This document shows positions 1 to 8,161 of a DNA stretch of 36,005 nt, in pieces. The notes below the pieces were generated by a model, which was given only the letters and a program-made list of their open reading frames with translations, was not told where the DNA came from and did not search any database. The position numbers and the translations under genes are program-made. The stretch spans positions 1-36,005 of the forward strand of contig WTKN01000045.1 in NCBI GenBank assembly GCA_011524395.1, read 5' to 3'. This DNA is from Moorena sp. SS36440bin_2. Lineage in GTDB: Bacteria > Cyanobacteriota > Cyanobacteriia > Cyanobacteriales > Coleofasciculaceae. Within the stretch, counting starts at the first letter, position 1, and every line of letters starts with the position of its first letter.

Positions 1-21
1 CTGGTGGCAGGATGCCAAGGC

Positions 22-999
22 TTAACAGTAACTATTTAGCCGGATTTCATATGACGTTATCTCCTTTGCTGTTGTCTCTAATTTGATCTCCGGAGAATTA
101 CCCTGATTAAAAATCTCCCCATCTTCCGATATCCCTATCTCCCTTAAAGACTCCGACTGCTCAGTTGTCTCCAAGTCTCCTTGTTCCATCTCCATCTCAG
201 CGGGAGTGACACGGCTTTCTCTGTCTTTTTTTTCTCTAGTCTCCTGCTCGGATACTCTCCTAATCTCTTTCAAAAAGGCAATCTCCCCGTAAGCCTTCTG
301 ATCCAACCCTGCTAGATATGTCTGCAACCACTGCTGCAGTTTCTCCCTGGCGCGTTGGATACGTTTACGAACGGTATTGTTGGAAATATCTAATTGTTGA
401 GCTATCTGTTGGTAAGACAACTCCTGCTCAAAATGCAAGATACATACGTCGCGCTGATTCTCCGGCAAATCTTCTATAGCACTACGGATTACCTCTAATA
501 GTTCCCTCTTTTCTACAATTTGTCCTGGGGTATCAAATTCAGTAACCAAGCCATTCCCCGCTGCAACTGCGATCGCTTCGAGGTTTTCTAGTCCTATTGC
601 CCCAGAGTTATTTTCTCGATGGCAGTCTATACAGAAGTTATGGGCAAATTTAGTTAGCCATCCCTTGAGATTAGTAATCTTTGCAGCAAATTTCGGCAAT
701 TTTTCCCAAGCCTTGAGCATAATCTCAGAAAGAGCATCTTGGGCTTGAGACCGATTACCTCCCATCCAGCTGCAGCAGCGATGGTAAAGATAGTCTTGAT
801 ACTGTTCCCAGAGTGGCCAAAAGGCGGTGCGGTCTCCAGTAGACAGTTTTTCCAGGAGGGACCCCACCCAAGCAGTGGTAGATGCGTTTTCTGCATTTTC
901 GCCCCATTGGTCATGAAAACCTTGGTTTGTTGGCTGGATAGGTGCTTTAGAAACATCACAGTCAATTTGGCTGGCTCCCATATTTTGTAAATCGATCAC
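22..999 (-). CDS. Sigma-70 family (ECF-like) RNA polymerase sigma factor
   Basis: This 325-residue protein is a two-domain alternative sigma factor that would direct core RNA polymerase to a specific promoter set. Region 2 lies at about residues 60-130, with the LKGWLTKFAHNFCIDCHRE stretch typical of ECF factors. Region 4 lies at about 165-222, with the LPENQRDVCILHF lead-in and a helix-turn-helix ending NNTVRKRIQRAREKL. Region 3 is absent, as in ECF factors. An unusual Glu/Ser-rich tail of about 90 residues follows region 4 and is probably disordered. The frame opens at a GTG (999), with an ATG six codons inside (981); neither has a clear Shine-Dalgarno site, so the start is uncertain. No anti-sigma gene is visible next to it, so its regulon cannot be guessed. 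Confidence 0.9.
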   Translation of the reverse strand: MIDLQNMGASQIDCDVSKAPIQPTNQGFHDQWGENAENASTTAWVGSLLEKLSTGDRTAFWPLWEQYQDYLYHRCCSWMGGNRSQAQDALSEIMLKAWEKLPKFAAKITNLKGWLTKFAHNFCIDCHRENNSGAIGLENLEAIAVAAGNGLVTEFDTPGQIVEKRELLEVIRSAIEDLPENQRDVCILHFEQELSYQQIAQQLDISNNTVRKRIQRAREKLQQWLQTYLAGLDQKAYGEIAFLKEIRRVSEQETREKKDRESRVTPAEMEMEQGDLETTEQSESLREIGISEDGEIFNQGNSPEIKLETTAKEITSYEIRLNSYC

Positions 1000-1063
1000 T
1001 CAACTAACGAGATAATAGGGGTTTAAGTATTCGAGCCTAGTGTTTTTGCAAAAGCGATGCAGC

Positions 1064-1150
1064 GCGGTCTTGGGGAGCCAGTGCGGTCTTGGGGGTTCCC
1101 CCCATGAGCAACTGGCGTGGTTTCCCCCATGAGCGACTGCATCAAGACAG
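1064..1150. repeat. GCGGTCTTGGGG dispersed repeat, partly palindromic
   Basis: GCGGTCTTGGGG occurs twice (from 1065 and 1083). The second copy runs into paired G and C runs, followed by two CCCCCATGAGC(A/G)ACT units and GCATCAAGACAG. A shorter inverted relative lies at 31071-31111 (GTCTTGATGC ... CCCCCAAGACCG). It is a dispersed, fold-back, non-coding repeat. Confidence 0.6.
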
Positions 1151-1363
1151 TGAGATGCACCGAAAATGATTGTGACCGATTTTGCCAAGTTCAACAAGTG
1201 ACGTTAGTCAACTTAAGCCCTCAAGTCCAGTCACCCCTTGAGTTAGGATTTTTGTGAATTTTATTTAAGCCTTTTTTTTATCTTTTTTTTATCTTTATCT
1301 AAGTAAAAATATTATCATACCACTACCACATCAGCTGGTAATAAAGAAAATGTATTCGATGCA

Positions 1364-1386
1364 AGGCAGAAGGCAGAAGGCAGAAG
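1364..1386. repeat. Heptamer tandem repeat AGGCAGA x3
   Basis: Three exact copies of a 7-bp unit plus a partial copy. This matches the short tandemly repeated heptamers known from filamentous cyanobacteria. Confidence 0.7.
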
Positions 1387-1995
1387 AGTTTCAATCTTTT
1401 TATTTCATCAAAGGTCGTTTAAATGGACGAAAAATCATTAAAAAAATTACACCTAAAAAAAGCAATACTCTGAAATCTCCGCTATAGCAATTTGTGTAGA
1501 AGTTTTTTTTGGATGTTGCCTGTTGCCTGCTACCTGCCCCGAAGCTCCTATCAGGTAAAGTATACAATGTAAAAGTATAAAATAAATCTCATCAGAGAAT
1601 TAAAGATTTGATGTAGAGTACAGAAAAGTATTTACAATCCTTTCAATGTAAATTAAAGTGGTATCGAATAAAATCTGTCAAAAGACTCTATTTTATTCCT
1701 CCAACTATCTTAATTTGAAAAAAAATATAAAGTAATTTAAAAATTATGAAATCTATAATCTAAGCTTTCATAAGCTCTAAACGTAACAGGCTCTTTATTC
1801 GTGACGTTTGTCAGCTAACCACAGTCAATCCTAGAGGTCAACCATAAAACTACCTAAAAATACCAAGACTTTCAGGGGTCGATTCTAGTGTCATCTGTAC
1901 AACAAAACATCCTAATTTAACTTAACCTCTAGGATTTTTTCCTTACGCTTGGGAACTCTTATAGATAAGCCTTAGGTTTATTTAAATGTAATGTT

Positions 1996-4392
1996 ATGAC
2001 AAATCTCAACACTGTTCTTCAACGAGATCCATTTGCCGACAGCACATTAGTTGTAAACGATGAAGGGATTACCATTCGTCTGATCGACGGCAGTAGGAAT
2101 AATTTAGACCAAGTTTCTTTGGGTATCCCTAATACGCCTTTGCTGCGTTTGTCTCCAATCGAGTATGAAGACGGAATTCAGTCACCGGCGGGTATTGCAT
2201 TTGATGCACAAGGCAATGCTCTGATTGGTATAGATGGTAATACTGTTACTCGCCAACCCATTCCGATATTTACCCAAGCCGAAGCAGACCGATTAAATGG
2301 ATTGGGATTGAATGTCATATCCAATACAGAGGGATTAAGCAATGTATCTGATGCGCCTTTTGTATTGCTTAATCCACCGGATCGCCCTAGTACCCGAGTG
2401 ATCAGCAATGCCACCTCTAACTTAGAAGAAGGAGAGTCTGATCCCAATAGTAATGACTTAAGTGCTTTCATTTGGGCTTTTGGTCAGTTCGTCAACCACG
2501 ACACTGATTTAGCAGCCAATGGGTTAAAAGACGAGAACCAAAACCGGTTAGATTTACTCAATTTTCCCATTGACATTCCCGCAGATGACCCGAATTTTCC
2601 ACCAAACACTCCTCCCACTCAAGAAATTTCTATACAAGCAGATGGTGGCTTGCAGTTTGACTTTGAACGGGATGCCTTTTTACCCGGTACTGGAGTCTCT
2701 GGGAGCCCAGGACAAGCCATTAATATTGTTACCTCTTGGCTTGATCTTTCTGTAGTTTATGGATCTACGGAAGAAGAATATCAAGCAATTCGTGCTTTTT
2801 CAGAAGGTCGCCTCAACGTCTTCTCAGATGAAACAGTTGCCACTAATGACGACTTGTTACCCCTTAACATCACAGGTGCTGATGGAGAACTGATCAGTGG
2901 TAAAGGCGCTTTTATGGATGTGGGTTTTCTAGCGGGGGATACACGAGTTAACGAGAATGATAGTTTGGCATCCCAGCATACCCTCTGGATGCGTAACCAC
3001 AACCGCCTTGCCCAAGAACTTTATCGGTTTCATTCTGACTGGACAGATGAGCAGATATATCAACGCTCTCGCCAGATTAATATTGCCCAATATCAAACTA
3101 TTGTTCTGTACGAGTGGCTCCCCCTGATGGTGGGTAATGTGATCACTGACTACAGTAGCTATAACTCTAATCAAACCCCAGAAATCACGAGTGAATTTGC
3201 TGCTGCTGGTCTTCGTGTTGGTCATACCCAAACTAATAACCGTATCGACACTATTGATGCTGATGGTAATCTCACAAGTTTGCAATTACTGAACACATTT
3301 AGTTCACCGAATATTAATGATAGTACCGATATAGATAATATCTTGCGCGGTGCGAGTCAAACGATTACTGAAGATGTTGATACTGATGTAGTTTTTGACC
3401 TGCGCAATGCTTTAGTACCAAATGCGATCGGATTTGACCTTTATGCTGCAAATCAGCAACGGGGACGGGATCATGGTTTGGCTGACTATAACCAAGTGCG
3501 AACAAGTCTCGGTCTACCACGGGTGAATACTTTTGCGGAAATTACTTCAAATTCAGAGTTGGCAAATACTCTCGAAGAGCTTTACCACACTGTAGAAGAT
3601 ATCGACTTGTTGATTGGGCTGTTTGCAGAAGATGCTGTTGCTGTATCCGGTGCCGGAGAAACTATTCAAGCAATGCTATGGGAGCAATACGAGCGGATAC
3701 GGGATGCTGACCGCTTTTGGTTCGAGAGACCGATTGAAGATGGCGGTTTCTTGACCCAAGAGGAAATTGCCGCGATCAAGGGAGTGACCTTTGCTGACAT
3801 TATCAAGCTCAACACCGAAATTACTACAATTGCAGACAATGCCTTTATAATCAGCTCCGACAACAATCCCTCCTCTGATGGACTGCTAGATTTAACCGGC
3901 TTCTCGGGACAAGCTACAGCAACTGTGACTAGAGAGGCGGACTATGACAATTTAATTGGCTTTTATGTAATTGCTGATCAACAGGGAACGATAATTGATT
4001 CGATCACGGGTCAATCTTTTACCCCTGGCCAAGACGGTTATGCAGAAGCGGCTATTGATGCTAGCGTGGTTGAATTCAACGTAGACGAAAACTTGACCAC
4101 GGTGAATTTTGATGTTACTCTTCCTGGTGGATCTCTCCTAGCTCCCTACTTGGTTACAGATGGGGATTTGGATGATGTAGAAAATGGCGATGCTGACATA
4201 TTCTTTGCGTTCACAGCTGCTAACAGTGATGGCATGAGCCACATCCTTGAACTTGGAAATAGCAGTGACAACACATTCACATTCGCCTTTGAAGATTTAA
4301 GTGGTAATAACAGTGAAGAAAGCGATGCTCTAACAGAGCCGCTACGCGATCGCGACTTTAACGATCTAGTGATTGACCTTACTCTTTTATAG
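1996..4392 (+). CDS. Animal-type haem peroxidase with C-terminal DUF4114-like domain
   Basis: This 798-residue protein belongs to the peroxidase-cyclooxygenase (animal haem peroxidase) superfamily, which oxidises halides or organic substrates with hydrogen peroxide. The distal site is FGQFVNHDTDLA, with His168-Asp169 in the Q-x-x-x-H-D pattern. SWLDLSVVYGS matches the calcium-loop region, WMRNHNRLAQEL the REHNRLA-like helix, GLRVGHTQTN carries the likely proximal His410, and QQRGRDHGLADYN is another family signature. The key haem residues are therefore present. The last ~150 residues end in a DUF4114-like signature (FAFEDLSG...DRDFNDLVIDL), common on secreted cyanobacterial proteins. There is no N-terminal signal peptide, so secretion, if it occurs, would use a C-terminal signal (inference). 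A tnpB element begins just 16 bp after the stop codon. Confidence 0.93.
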   Translation: MTNLNTVLQRDPFADSTLVVNDEGITIRLIDGSRNNLDQVSLGIPNTPLLRLSPIEYEDGIQSPAGIAFDAQGNALIGIDGNTVTRQPIPIFTQAEADRLNGLGLNVISNTEGLSNVSDAPFVLLNPPDRPSTRVISNATSNLEEGESDPNSNDLSAFIWAFGQFVNHDTDLAANGLKDENQNRLDLLNFPIDIPADDPNFPPNTPPTQEISIQADGGLQFDFERDAFLPGTGVSGSPGQAINIVTSWLDLSVVYGSTEEEYQAIRAFSEGRLNVFSDETVATNDDLLPLNITGADGELISGKGAFMDVGFLAGDTRVNENDSLASQHTLWMRNHNRLAQELYRFHSDWTDEQIYQRSRQINIAQYQTIVLYEWLPLMVGNVITDYSSYNSNQTPEITSEFAAAGLRVGHTQTNNRIDTIDADGNLTSLQLLNTFSSPNINDSTDIDNILRGASQTITEDVDTDVVFDLRNALVPNAIGFDLYAANQQRGRDHGLADYNQVRTSLGLPRVNTFAEITSNSELANTLEELYHTVEDIDLLIGLFAEDAVAVSGAGETIQAMLWEQYERIRDADRFWFERPIEDGGFLTQEEIAAIKGVTFADIIKLNTEITTIADNAFIISSDNNPSSDGLLDLTGFSGQATATVTREADYDNLIGFYVIADQQGTIIDSITGQSFTPGQDGYAEAAIDASVVEFNVDENLTTVNFDVTLPGGSLLAPYLVTDGDLDDVENGDADIFFAFTAANSDGMSHILELGNSSDNTFTFAFEDLSGNNSEESDALTEPLRDRDFNDLVIDLTLL

Positions 4393-4408
4393 GGTTTGTA
4401 TTTGATAA

Positions 4409-5740
4409 TTGACACTCCCCGTCCTAGAAGAACGGGGATTCTTACTTCAGCGAGCCAACTTGCTCAACCAAACCGAAGTCAGGAAGAGTAGGGGTTGATT
4501 CTCCATAAGCGTTCGGATCTACGATCCAAGTTCCGGTGTGCCCCACCGTACTCAAGGCTCTTTTTAGTATATTGATCGCGGCGTTGTGGTCTCTGTCCAA
4601 TTCACATCCACACTTGCAGACGTGAGTTCTAGTAGATAGTGACTTCTTCACTAGTTCGCCGCATTCTGAGCAGATCTGGCTTGTATAGGCAGGATTTACC
4701 GCAACGGTGACCCTACCAAACTTTTCCCCAAAATGCTCCAACCATTTTCTAAATTGATACCAACCTGCATCGTTAATAGATTTGGCCAAACAGTGGTTTT
4801 TGACCAGGTTCTTTACTCTTAAATCTTCGTAGGCGACCAGGTCGTTAGACCGGACTACGCAACCTGCCAGTCTCTTGGCATGTTCTTCACGTTGCCTACT
4901 TATTTTAAGGTGTTGTCTGCCTAATCTATTGACAGCTTTCTTTCGATTGGATGAGCCTTTCTTTTTCCGGGAAACCCGGCGTTGATAAAACTTGATAGCC
5001 TTTTCTCCCGTTCTATAAAATCGGGGATTGGGTTCAGAGTTTCCATCAGAATCAGTATAGAAGTCTTTTAGCCCAACATCTAATCCGATAGTTGTTCTGG
5101 ATGGTTCCAATTCTTCATTTACATCAACAGAGATGCAGAACTGAACATAATACCCATCAGCCCTTTTGACAATGCGAACTCGTTTGATTTGCTTCTTGTC
5201 GAAGCGCCACAAGTCCCAGGTACCTTTGAGTTTTAGTTTTCCGATCCCTTTGTTGTCGCTGAAGGTGATCGATTTCTTATCAGGGGATAACTTCCATCCT
5301 GACTGCTTATATTCGACTGACCTACAACGCTTCTGGAATTTAGGAAAGCCTTTTTTCCCAGGTATTTTCTTTTTGCAGTTGTCAAAGAAGCGAGAGATTG
5401 ATGACCACGCCCTTTCAGCGGCAGCTTGCCGGGCGGTAGAGTTCAATTCATTAGCAAAAGGGAATTCCTTGGCAAGAATTTTGCAGTACTTGCTAAGATC
5501 GTATTTCCCCGTCCCTTTGTTATCCATCCATAAACGGATGCAGCTATTACGGATAAATTTAACCGTCCGAATTGCTTCGTCTATGGCTTGATATTGAAGG
5601 GATTTTCCGTATGCTTTGAACTCTATTATGATCATCAGAACTCGACCTCAACTGATATAATATTACGCTAACACGCCGGGCGAAAACTGTCAAGTTGAAT
5701 TCAAAGAAAAGCCGTCCTAGAAGGACGGGGCTTTAAACCC
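4409..5740 (-). mobile_element. IS200/IS605-group element with tnpB only (IS1341-like)
   Basis: The element has subterminal hairpins at both ends that share GTCCTAGAAG: right end at 4417-4437 (CCCCGT/ACGGGG arms) and left end at 5712-5728 (CCGTCCT, AGA loop, AGGACGG). There are no terminal inverted repeats, as expected for single-strand transposition. Only tnpB is present; no Y1 transposase tnpA occurs in the window, so movement would need a tnpA in trans. Borders are approximate: the right end is placed at TTGACAC near 4409 because the same tip recurs at 30409, and the left end near GGGGCTTTAAACCC. Confidence 0.75.
4442..5635 (-). CDS. tnpB: RNA-guided TnpB endonuclease of IS200/IS605 family
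   Basis: This 397-residue protein is full length for TnpB. TnpB nucleases use an RNA transcribed from the element's right end to cut DNA that matches the flanking target, favouring retention of the element. The RuvC-like triad is in place: IGLDVGLKDF gives Asp186, VAYEDL gives Glu270, and DRDHNAA (347-353) holds the third Asp. The zinc ribbon is CSEC (322-325) plus CKCGC (340-344). The N-terminal MIIIEFKAYGK is a typical start for this group, and a near match (MIILEFKVKGKK) survives in a relic at 33874. No frameshift or internal stop is seen, so the gene may be active. Confidence 0.93.
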   Translation of the reverse strand: MIIIEFKAYGKSLQYQAIDEAIRTVKFIRNSCIRLWMDNKGTGKYDLSKYCKILAKEFPFANELNSTARQAAAERAWSSISRFFDNCKKKIPGKKGFPKFQKRCRSVEYKQSGWKLSPDKKSITFSDNKGIGKLKLKGTWDLWRFDKKQIKRVRIVKRADGYYVQFCISVDVNEELEPSRTTIGLDVGLKDFYTDSDGNSEPNPRFYRTGEKAIKFYQRRVSRKKKGSSNRKKAVNRLGRQHLKISRQREEHAKRLAGCVVRSNDLVAYEDLRVKNLVKNHCLAKSINDAGWYQFRKWLEHFGEKFGRVTVAVNPAYTSQICSECGELVKKSLSTRTHVCKCGCELDRDHNAAINILKRALSTVGHTGTWIVDPNAYGESTPTLPDFGLVEQVGSLK

Positions 5741-5770
5741 AAATTTTTGGTAAACATACTCCCAAAGGCC

Positions 5771-5790
5771 AAGAGGCATGCATGCCTCTT
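5771..5790. repeat. Perfect 20-bp palindrome next to a 10-bp palindrome
   Basis: AAGAGGCATG is followed directly by its reverse complement CATGCCTCTT, and then by the self-complementary GCATGCATGC (5791-5800). It lies about 30 bp outside the left end of the tnpB element. Function unknown. Confidence 0.7.
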
Positions 5791-5916
5791 GCATGCATGC
5801 TAGAGGGTAAGATGAGGTGCAGTCTTTATTGGTAGTGATTGCCTTGAAGACCTTCTTACTTCTGCCCTCTGCCTTAAAAGGATAAGCAAAGTACCTCACC
5901 AAAATGATAATTGCTA

Positions 5917-6015
5917 TAACCCTCTTCTGTCACTTTGGGAAAATTGAAGGAATTTGCTTCATTTCAGCCTAGGAAAAATCAAGGTTTGACCCCAGTTTCA
6001 CAGAATAGGGATAAT
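5917..6015 (-). mobile_element. MITE-like element A, copy 1
   Basis: A ~98-bp non-coding unit that begins CCCTCTTCTGTCA and ends with a degenerate inverted version (TTTCACAGAATAGGGATAAT). The internal block TTTCAGCCTAG(G/A)AAAAATCA, then GGTTTGACCCCAGTTT, is shared in reverse orientation with copy 2 at 30943-31040. Short length, inverted ends and no coding capacity fit a miniature inverted-repeat element. Its edge touches the stop codon of the RodZ-like gene (6016-6018). Confidence 0.7.
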
Positions 6016-6972
6016 CTACTGCGCTAAGCTAAAACTCCTTTGTACAACAGCACCACGTTGACCGAGGGATTTTGGTTGCTGTTGATCCACACTATACAAA
6101 ACACCTCCCGCATTCCCTGATCTAACAGTCAGTTTTTGTTTAGCAATCCAGGTTTTTTGATATCCCTTGGGTAAGGTGTCTTCCAACTCGATTTTGCCAT
6201 CAACTACCACTCGTACCCAAGTTTGCTCTGTAATACTCAAGCGTACTTTAATTAATGGATTAGATGGGGAAGGTTTAGGTGTGGGGGGTGGTAATGGTTC
6301 TGGGTTAGGGGCTGGTGCTGGTTGTTCTGGTTTATCTGGGGTTGTCTGCTCCTGAAGAACTGATGAGTTTTCGATCTGTTGATTAGTGAGATAGGTAAAA
6401 ACGGTGTTGAGTAGATAAATTAGTCCACCAGCAACACTGACCAAGCTTACTATTATGATGTAGGGATAATAGGGTTCTATGGTTTTGGCTACAGTCTTAA
6501 TAGTCTTGCTTTTGGCTACAATCTTAGGAATCTTTTGAGCAGAGGTGAGAGTCTGAGATTTCTCTTCTGAAGAGGTACCGGTATACAAGACTAAGGCACC
6601 AGGCTCGCTTTCCTCGGTGTTATCGGTGTTATTGGTTTCCTCGGTGTTATCGGTGTTCTCGGTTTTCAAGGACAATCCAGAATTAACTGGAAACGTTTTG
6701 GCTATCCCTAGACCATCTAGACCGAAAAACTCTGCATAGCGACGAATGAAGCCTTGAATGTAAACTGGTTCGGGCAACCGCTCCGATTGCCCTGCTTCAA
6801 GGGCTTGCAATATATGCAATCGAATAAAGGTTTTGTCAGCGACTTCCTGAATAGGTATAGATTTCTCCTGCCTGAGTTGGCTGAGATAGGTCCCTATTTT
6901 CTGGAGTTGCTCCTCTTGCTCTAGACTTAAGTGGCTCACCAAATCTCTCCACCCATTAATCCACGTTAACAA
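6016..6972 (-). CDS. RodZ-like HTH / DUF4115 membrane protein
   Basis: This 318-residue protein has the RodZ layout. There is a cytoplasmic helix-turn-helix of the Xre/HTH_25 type at about residues 24-90 (IGTYLSQLRQEKSIPIQEVA ... PEPVYIQGFIRRYAEFFG), an acidic Asn/Thr/Glu linker with a short internal repeat (about 104-123), one transmembrane helix at about 171-193, a Pro-rich spacer (210-240) and a DUF4115-type beta domain (240-310, VRLSITEQTWVRVVVDGK). RodZ couples MreB filaments to the elongation machinery in rod-shaped bacteria; whether this paralogue does so in a filamentous cyanobacterium is inference. No mre genes are nearby. The stop codon abuts a MITE-like element. Confidence 0.85.
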   Translation of the reverse strand: MLTWINGWRDLVSHLSLEQEEQLQKIGTYLSQLRQEKSIPIQEVADKTFIRLHILQALEAGQSERLPEPVYIQGFIRRYAEFFGLDGLGIAKTFPVNSGLSLKTENTDNTEETNNTDNTEESEPGALVLYTGTSSEEKSQTLTSAQKIPKIVAKSKTIKTVAKTIEPYYPYIIIVSLVSVAGGLIYLLNTVFTYLTNQQIENSSVLQEQTTPDKPEQPAPAPNPEPLPPPTPKPSPSNPLIKVRLSITEQTWVRVVVDGKIELEDTLPKGYQKTWIAKQKLTVRSGNAGGVLYSVDQQQPKSLGQRGAVVQRSFSLAQ

Positions 6973-7591
6973 TTTTTATACATAAACATCGCATATTAAC
7001 ATCTCTTGGGCATCTCACCATAGAACTTAGAAAAAGTTAACAAAAATTAACAATATAGCCAATTTGCTTATGAAATAGGAAAACTCTCTCATTTTAGAGT
7101 ATGGTTTCCATTGGCATCCTCCCCCGGCGGGAACAATCCTCGCGCTGGGGGATTTCCAGGTCACTGTCAGTCTTTCCCCATTCAGTCGTCAGCTTACTGT
7201 AAGCATTCAGCTGACGACTGAATGGTGTTCGCGTAGCGTGGGTGGCACAGGCTTCTAGCCTGTGAAGTAGCCCATATGCTTACGACAGCTAATATGCGGC
7301 AATAATTTCAGGAATCATTTCGTTTTTTTTTCGTTACCGTATATCTTTTAATAAGACTTTTATAAGCCAATATTATTATTGGTAACCTATATTGATTTTT
7401 ATTTAAAAATTAGTAGTATATTAAATGGTGATTTCCTAAAATATAATCATTTTTTTATCGTCTCGCTCTACTAATAAAAGTTTAGCAAATAAACTACATT
7501 TTGTAAACAAAATGTAAAATTTCAACGGTGGGTTTAATGGAAAATTCGTTTTTGTTACCCCGACTAAAGTAAGGATTTATGGTGTGGGGTA
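6973..7591. other. Intergenic region with fold-back sequences, no gene seen
   Basis: This stretch holds a GC-rich hairpin-like sequence at about 7116-7157 (CCTCCCCCGGCGGG ... GCTGGGGGATTTCC) that resembles an IS605-type end, a 17-bp hairpin (7178-7225), a GTTCGCGTAGCGTGG repeat with a CACAGGCT/AGCCTGTG fold (7227-7254), and then about 300 bp of AT-rich DNA. No protein-like frame was found. Confidence 0.5.
7178..7225. repeat. Perfect 17-bp inverted repeat
   Basis: CCATTCAGTCGTCAGCT (7178-7194) pairs perfectly with AGCTGACGACTGAATGG (7209-7225) across a 14-nt loop. No T-run follows, so it is more likely a dispersed fold-back repeat than a terminator. Confidence 0.75.
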
Positions 7592-7620
7592 TTGACAACA
7601 GCGATACAAAGGGATAGGAT
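7592..7620 (+). promoter_or_regulatory. Possible sigma-70 promoter upstream of the giant-gene block
   Basis: TTGACA at 7592-7597, a 17-bp spacer and TAGGAT at 7615-7620. It points toward the IS66 relic and the five-gene block that starts 540 bp downstream. It could drive either or neither. Confidence 0.35.
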
Positions 7621-7675
7621 TGCGAACGTGACTAAATAAAACCCTATAGAACTAAATCAACAACGATTCAACCAG

Positions 7676-7958
7676 TTGCCGAAGGAGGAAGTGGTAGAAA
7701 TGCTCATGACTGCAGCGAAGGCTATAGCTCAGCAGCAATCAACAATAGAAGAACTGAAACAAAAAATATATAAATTGGCTGTAAGGAGTATAATGACAAC
7801 GCAAAATCTCCTAAAAACCGCCATCAACAGACCTAGTAAAAAAAACAGAAAGTCATAAATAATAAAAACAATATACAGGATAAAAATCTAAACGTCAATC
7901 AGGCATACAGCAAGGATATCAAGGAAAAAGATGGAGTGGCTCTCGGCCTAGGGAATAG
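7676..7958 (+). pseudogene. Decayed N-terminus of an IS66-type transposase
   Basis: The first frame (TTG at 7676, or ATG at 7700 after AAGGAGG) reads a coiled-coil-like EEVVEMLMTAAKAIAQQQ ... IEELKQKI start. Downstream, a shifted frame reads KPPSTDLVKKTESHK (7815-7859), then stops, and after them KSKRQSGIQQGYQGKR (7884-7931). This order (N-terminal coil, a KPPSTD motif, then a KRxxGxQxGxQGK motif) is the normal N-terminal layout of IS66-type transposases as found in cyanobacteria. At least two frameshifts and several stops show it is dead, and the catalytic part is missing. The family call rests on recalled motifs. Confidence 0.6.
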
Positions 7959-8146
7959 TTTCAAGATACTGCTAATTTATAGTAATTTATAGGCGAATTT
8001 ATTAAGTTTAGTAAAAAAAAGGCTATCCTTAGGGGTGGTATGTGATATATTTGGTTGAGCAAGCTCGACCGGCTCAACTTGATAAAACTGCACTTGCTCC
8101 TTCTTTGATTCCATAACCAACGTTGCTGAATCATTACATAGAATTC

Positions 8147-8161
8147 AAGGGAGTTTTTATG
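8147..8161 (+). promoter_or_regulatory. Ribosome-binding site that decides the start of the first giant gene
   Basis: AAGGGAG (8147-8153) lies five bases before an ATG at 8159. The open frame extends back to a TTG at 8123, but that codon has no Shine-Dalgarno site, so 8159 is preferred. Confidence 0.6.

Larger units (their letters stand above)
1000..1995. other. Repeat-bearing intergenic region, no gene seen
   Basis: About 1 kb between the divergent sigma-factor and peroxidase genes. It holds a GCGGTCTTGGGG-type repeat (1064-1150), a heptamer array (1364-1386), a T-rich tract near 1268-1300 and otherwise AT-rich sequence. The promoters of both flanking genes should lie here, but no convincing -35/-10 pair was picked out. 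No reading frame looks protein-like. Confidence 0.6.

Noticed and set aside
5717-5902. 61-codon minus-strand frame beside the tnpB element
   Set aside because: It starts within the palindrome/repeat flank, has no ribosome-binding site and runs through the IS left-end hairpin.
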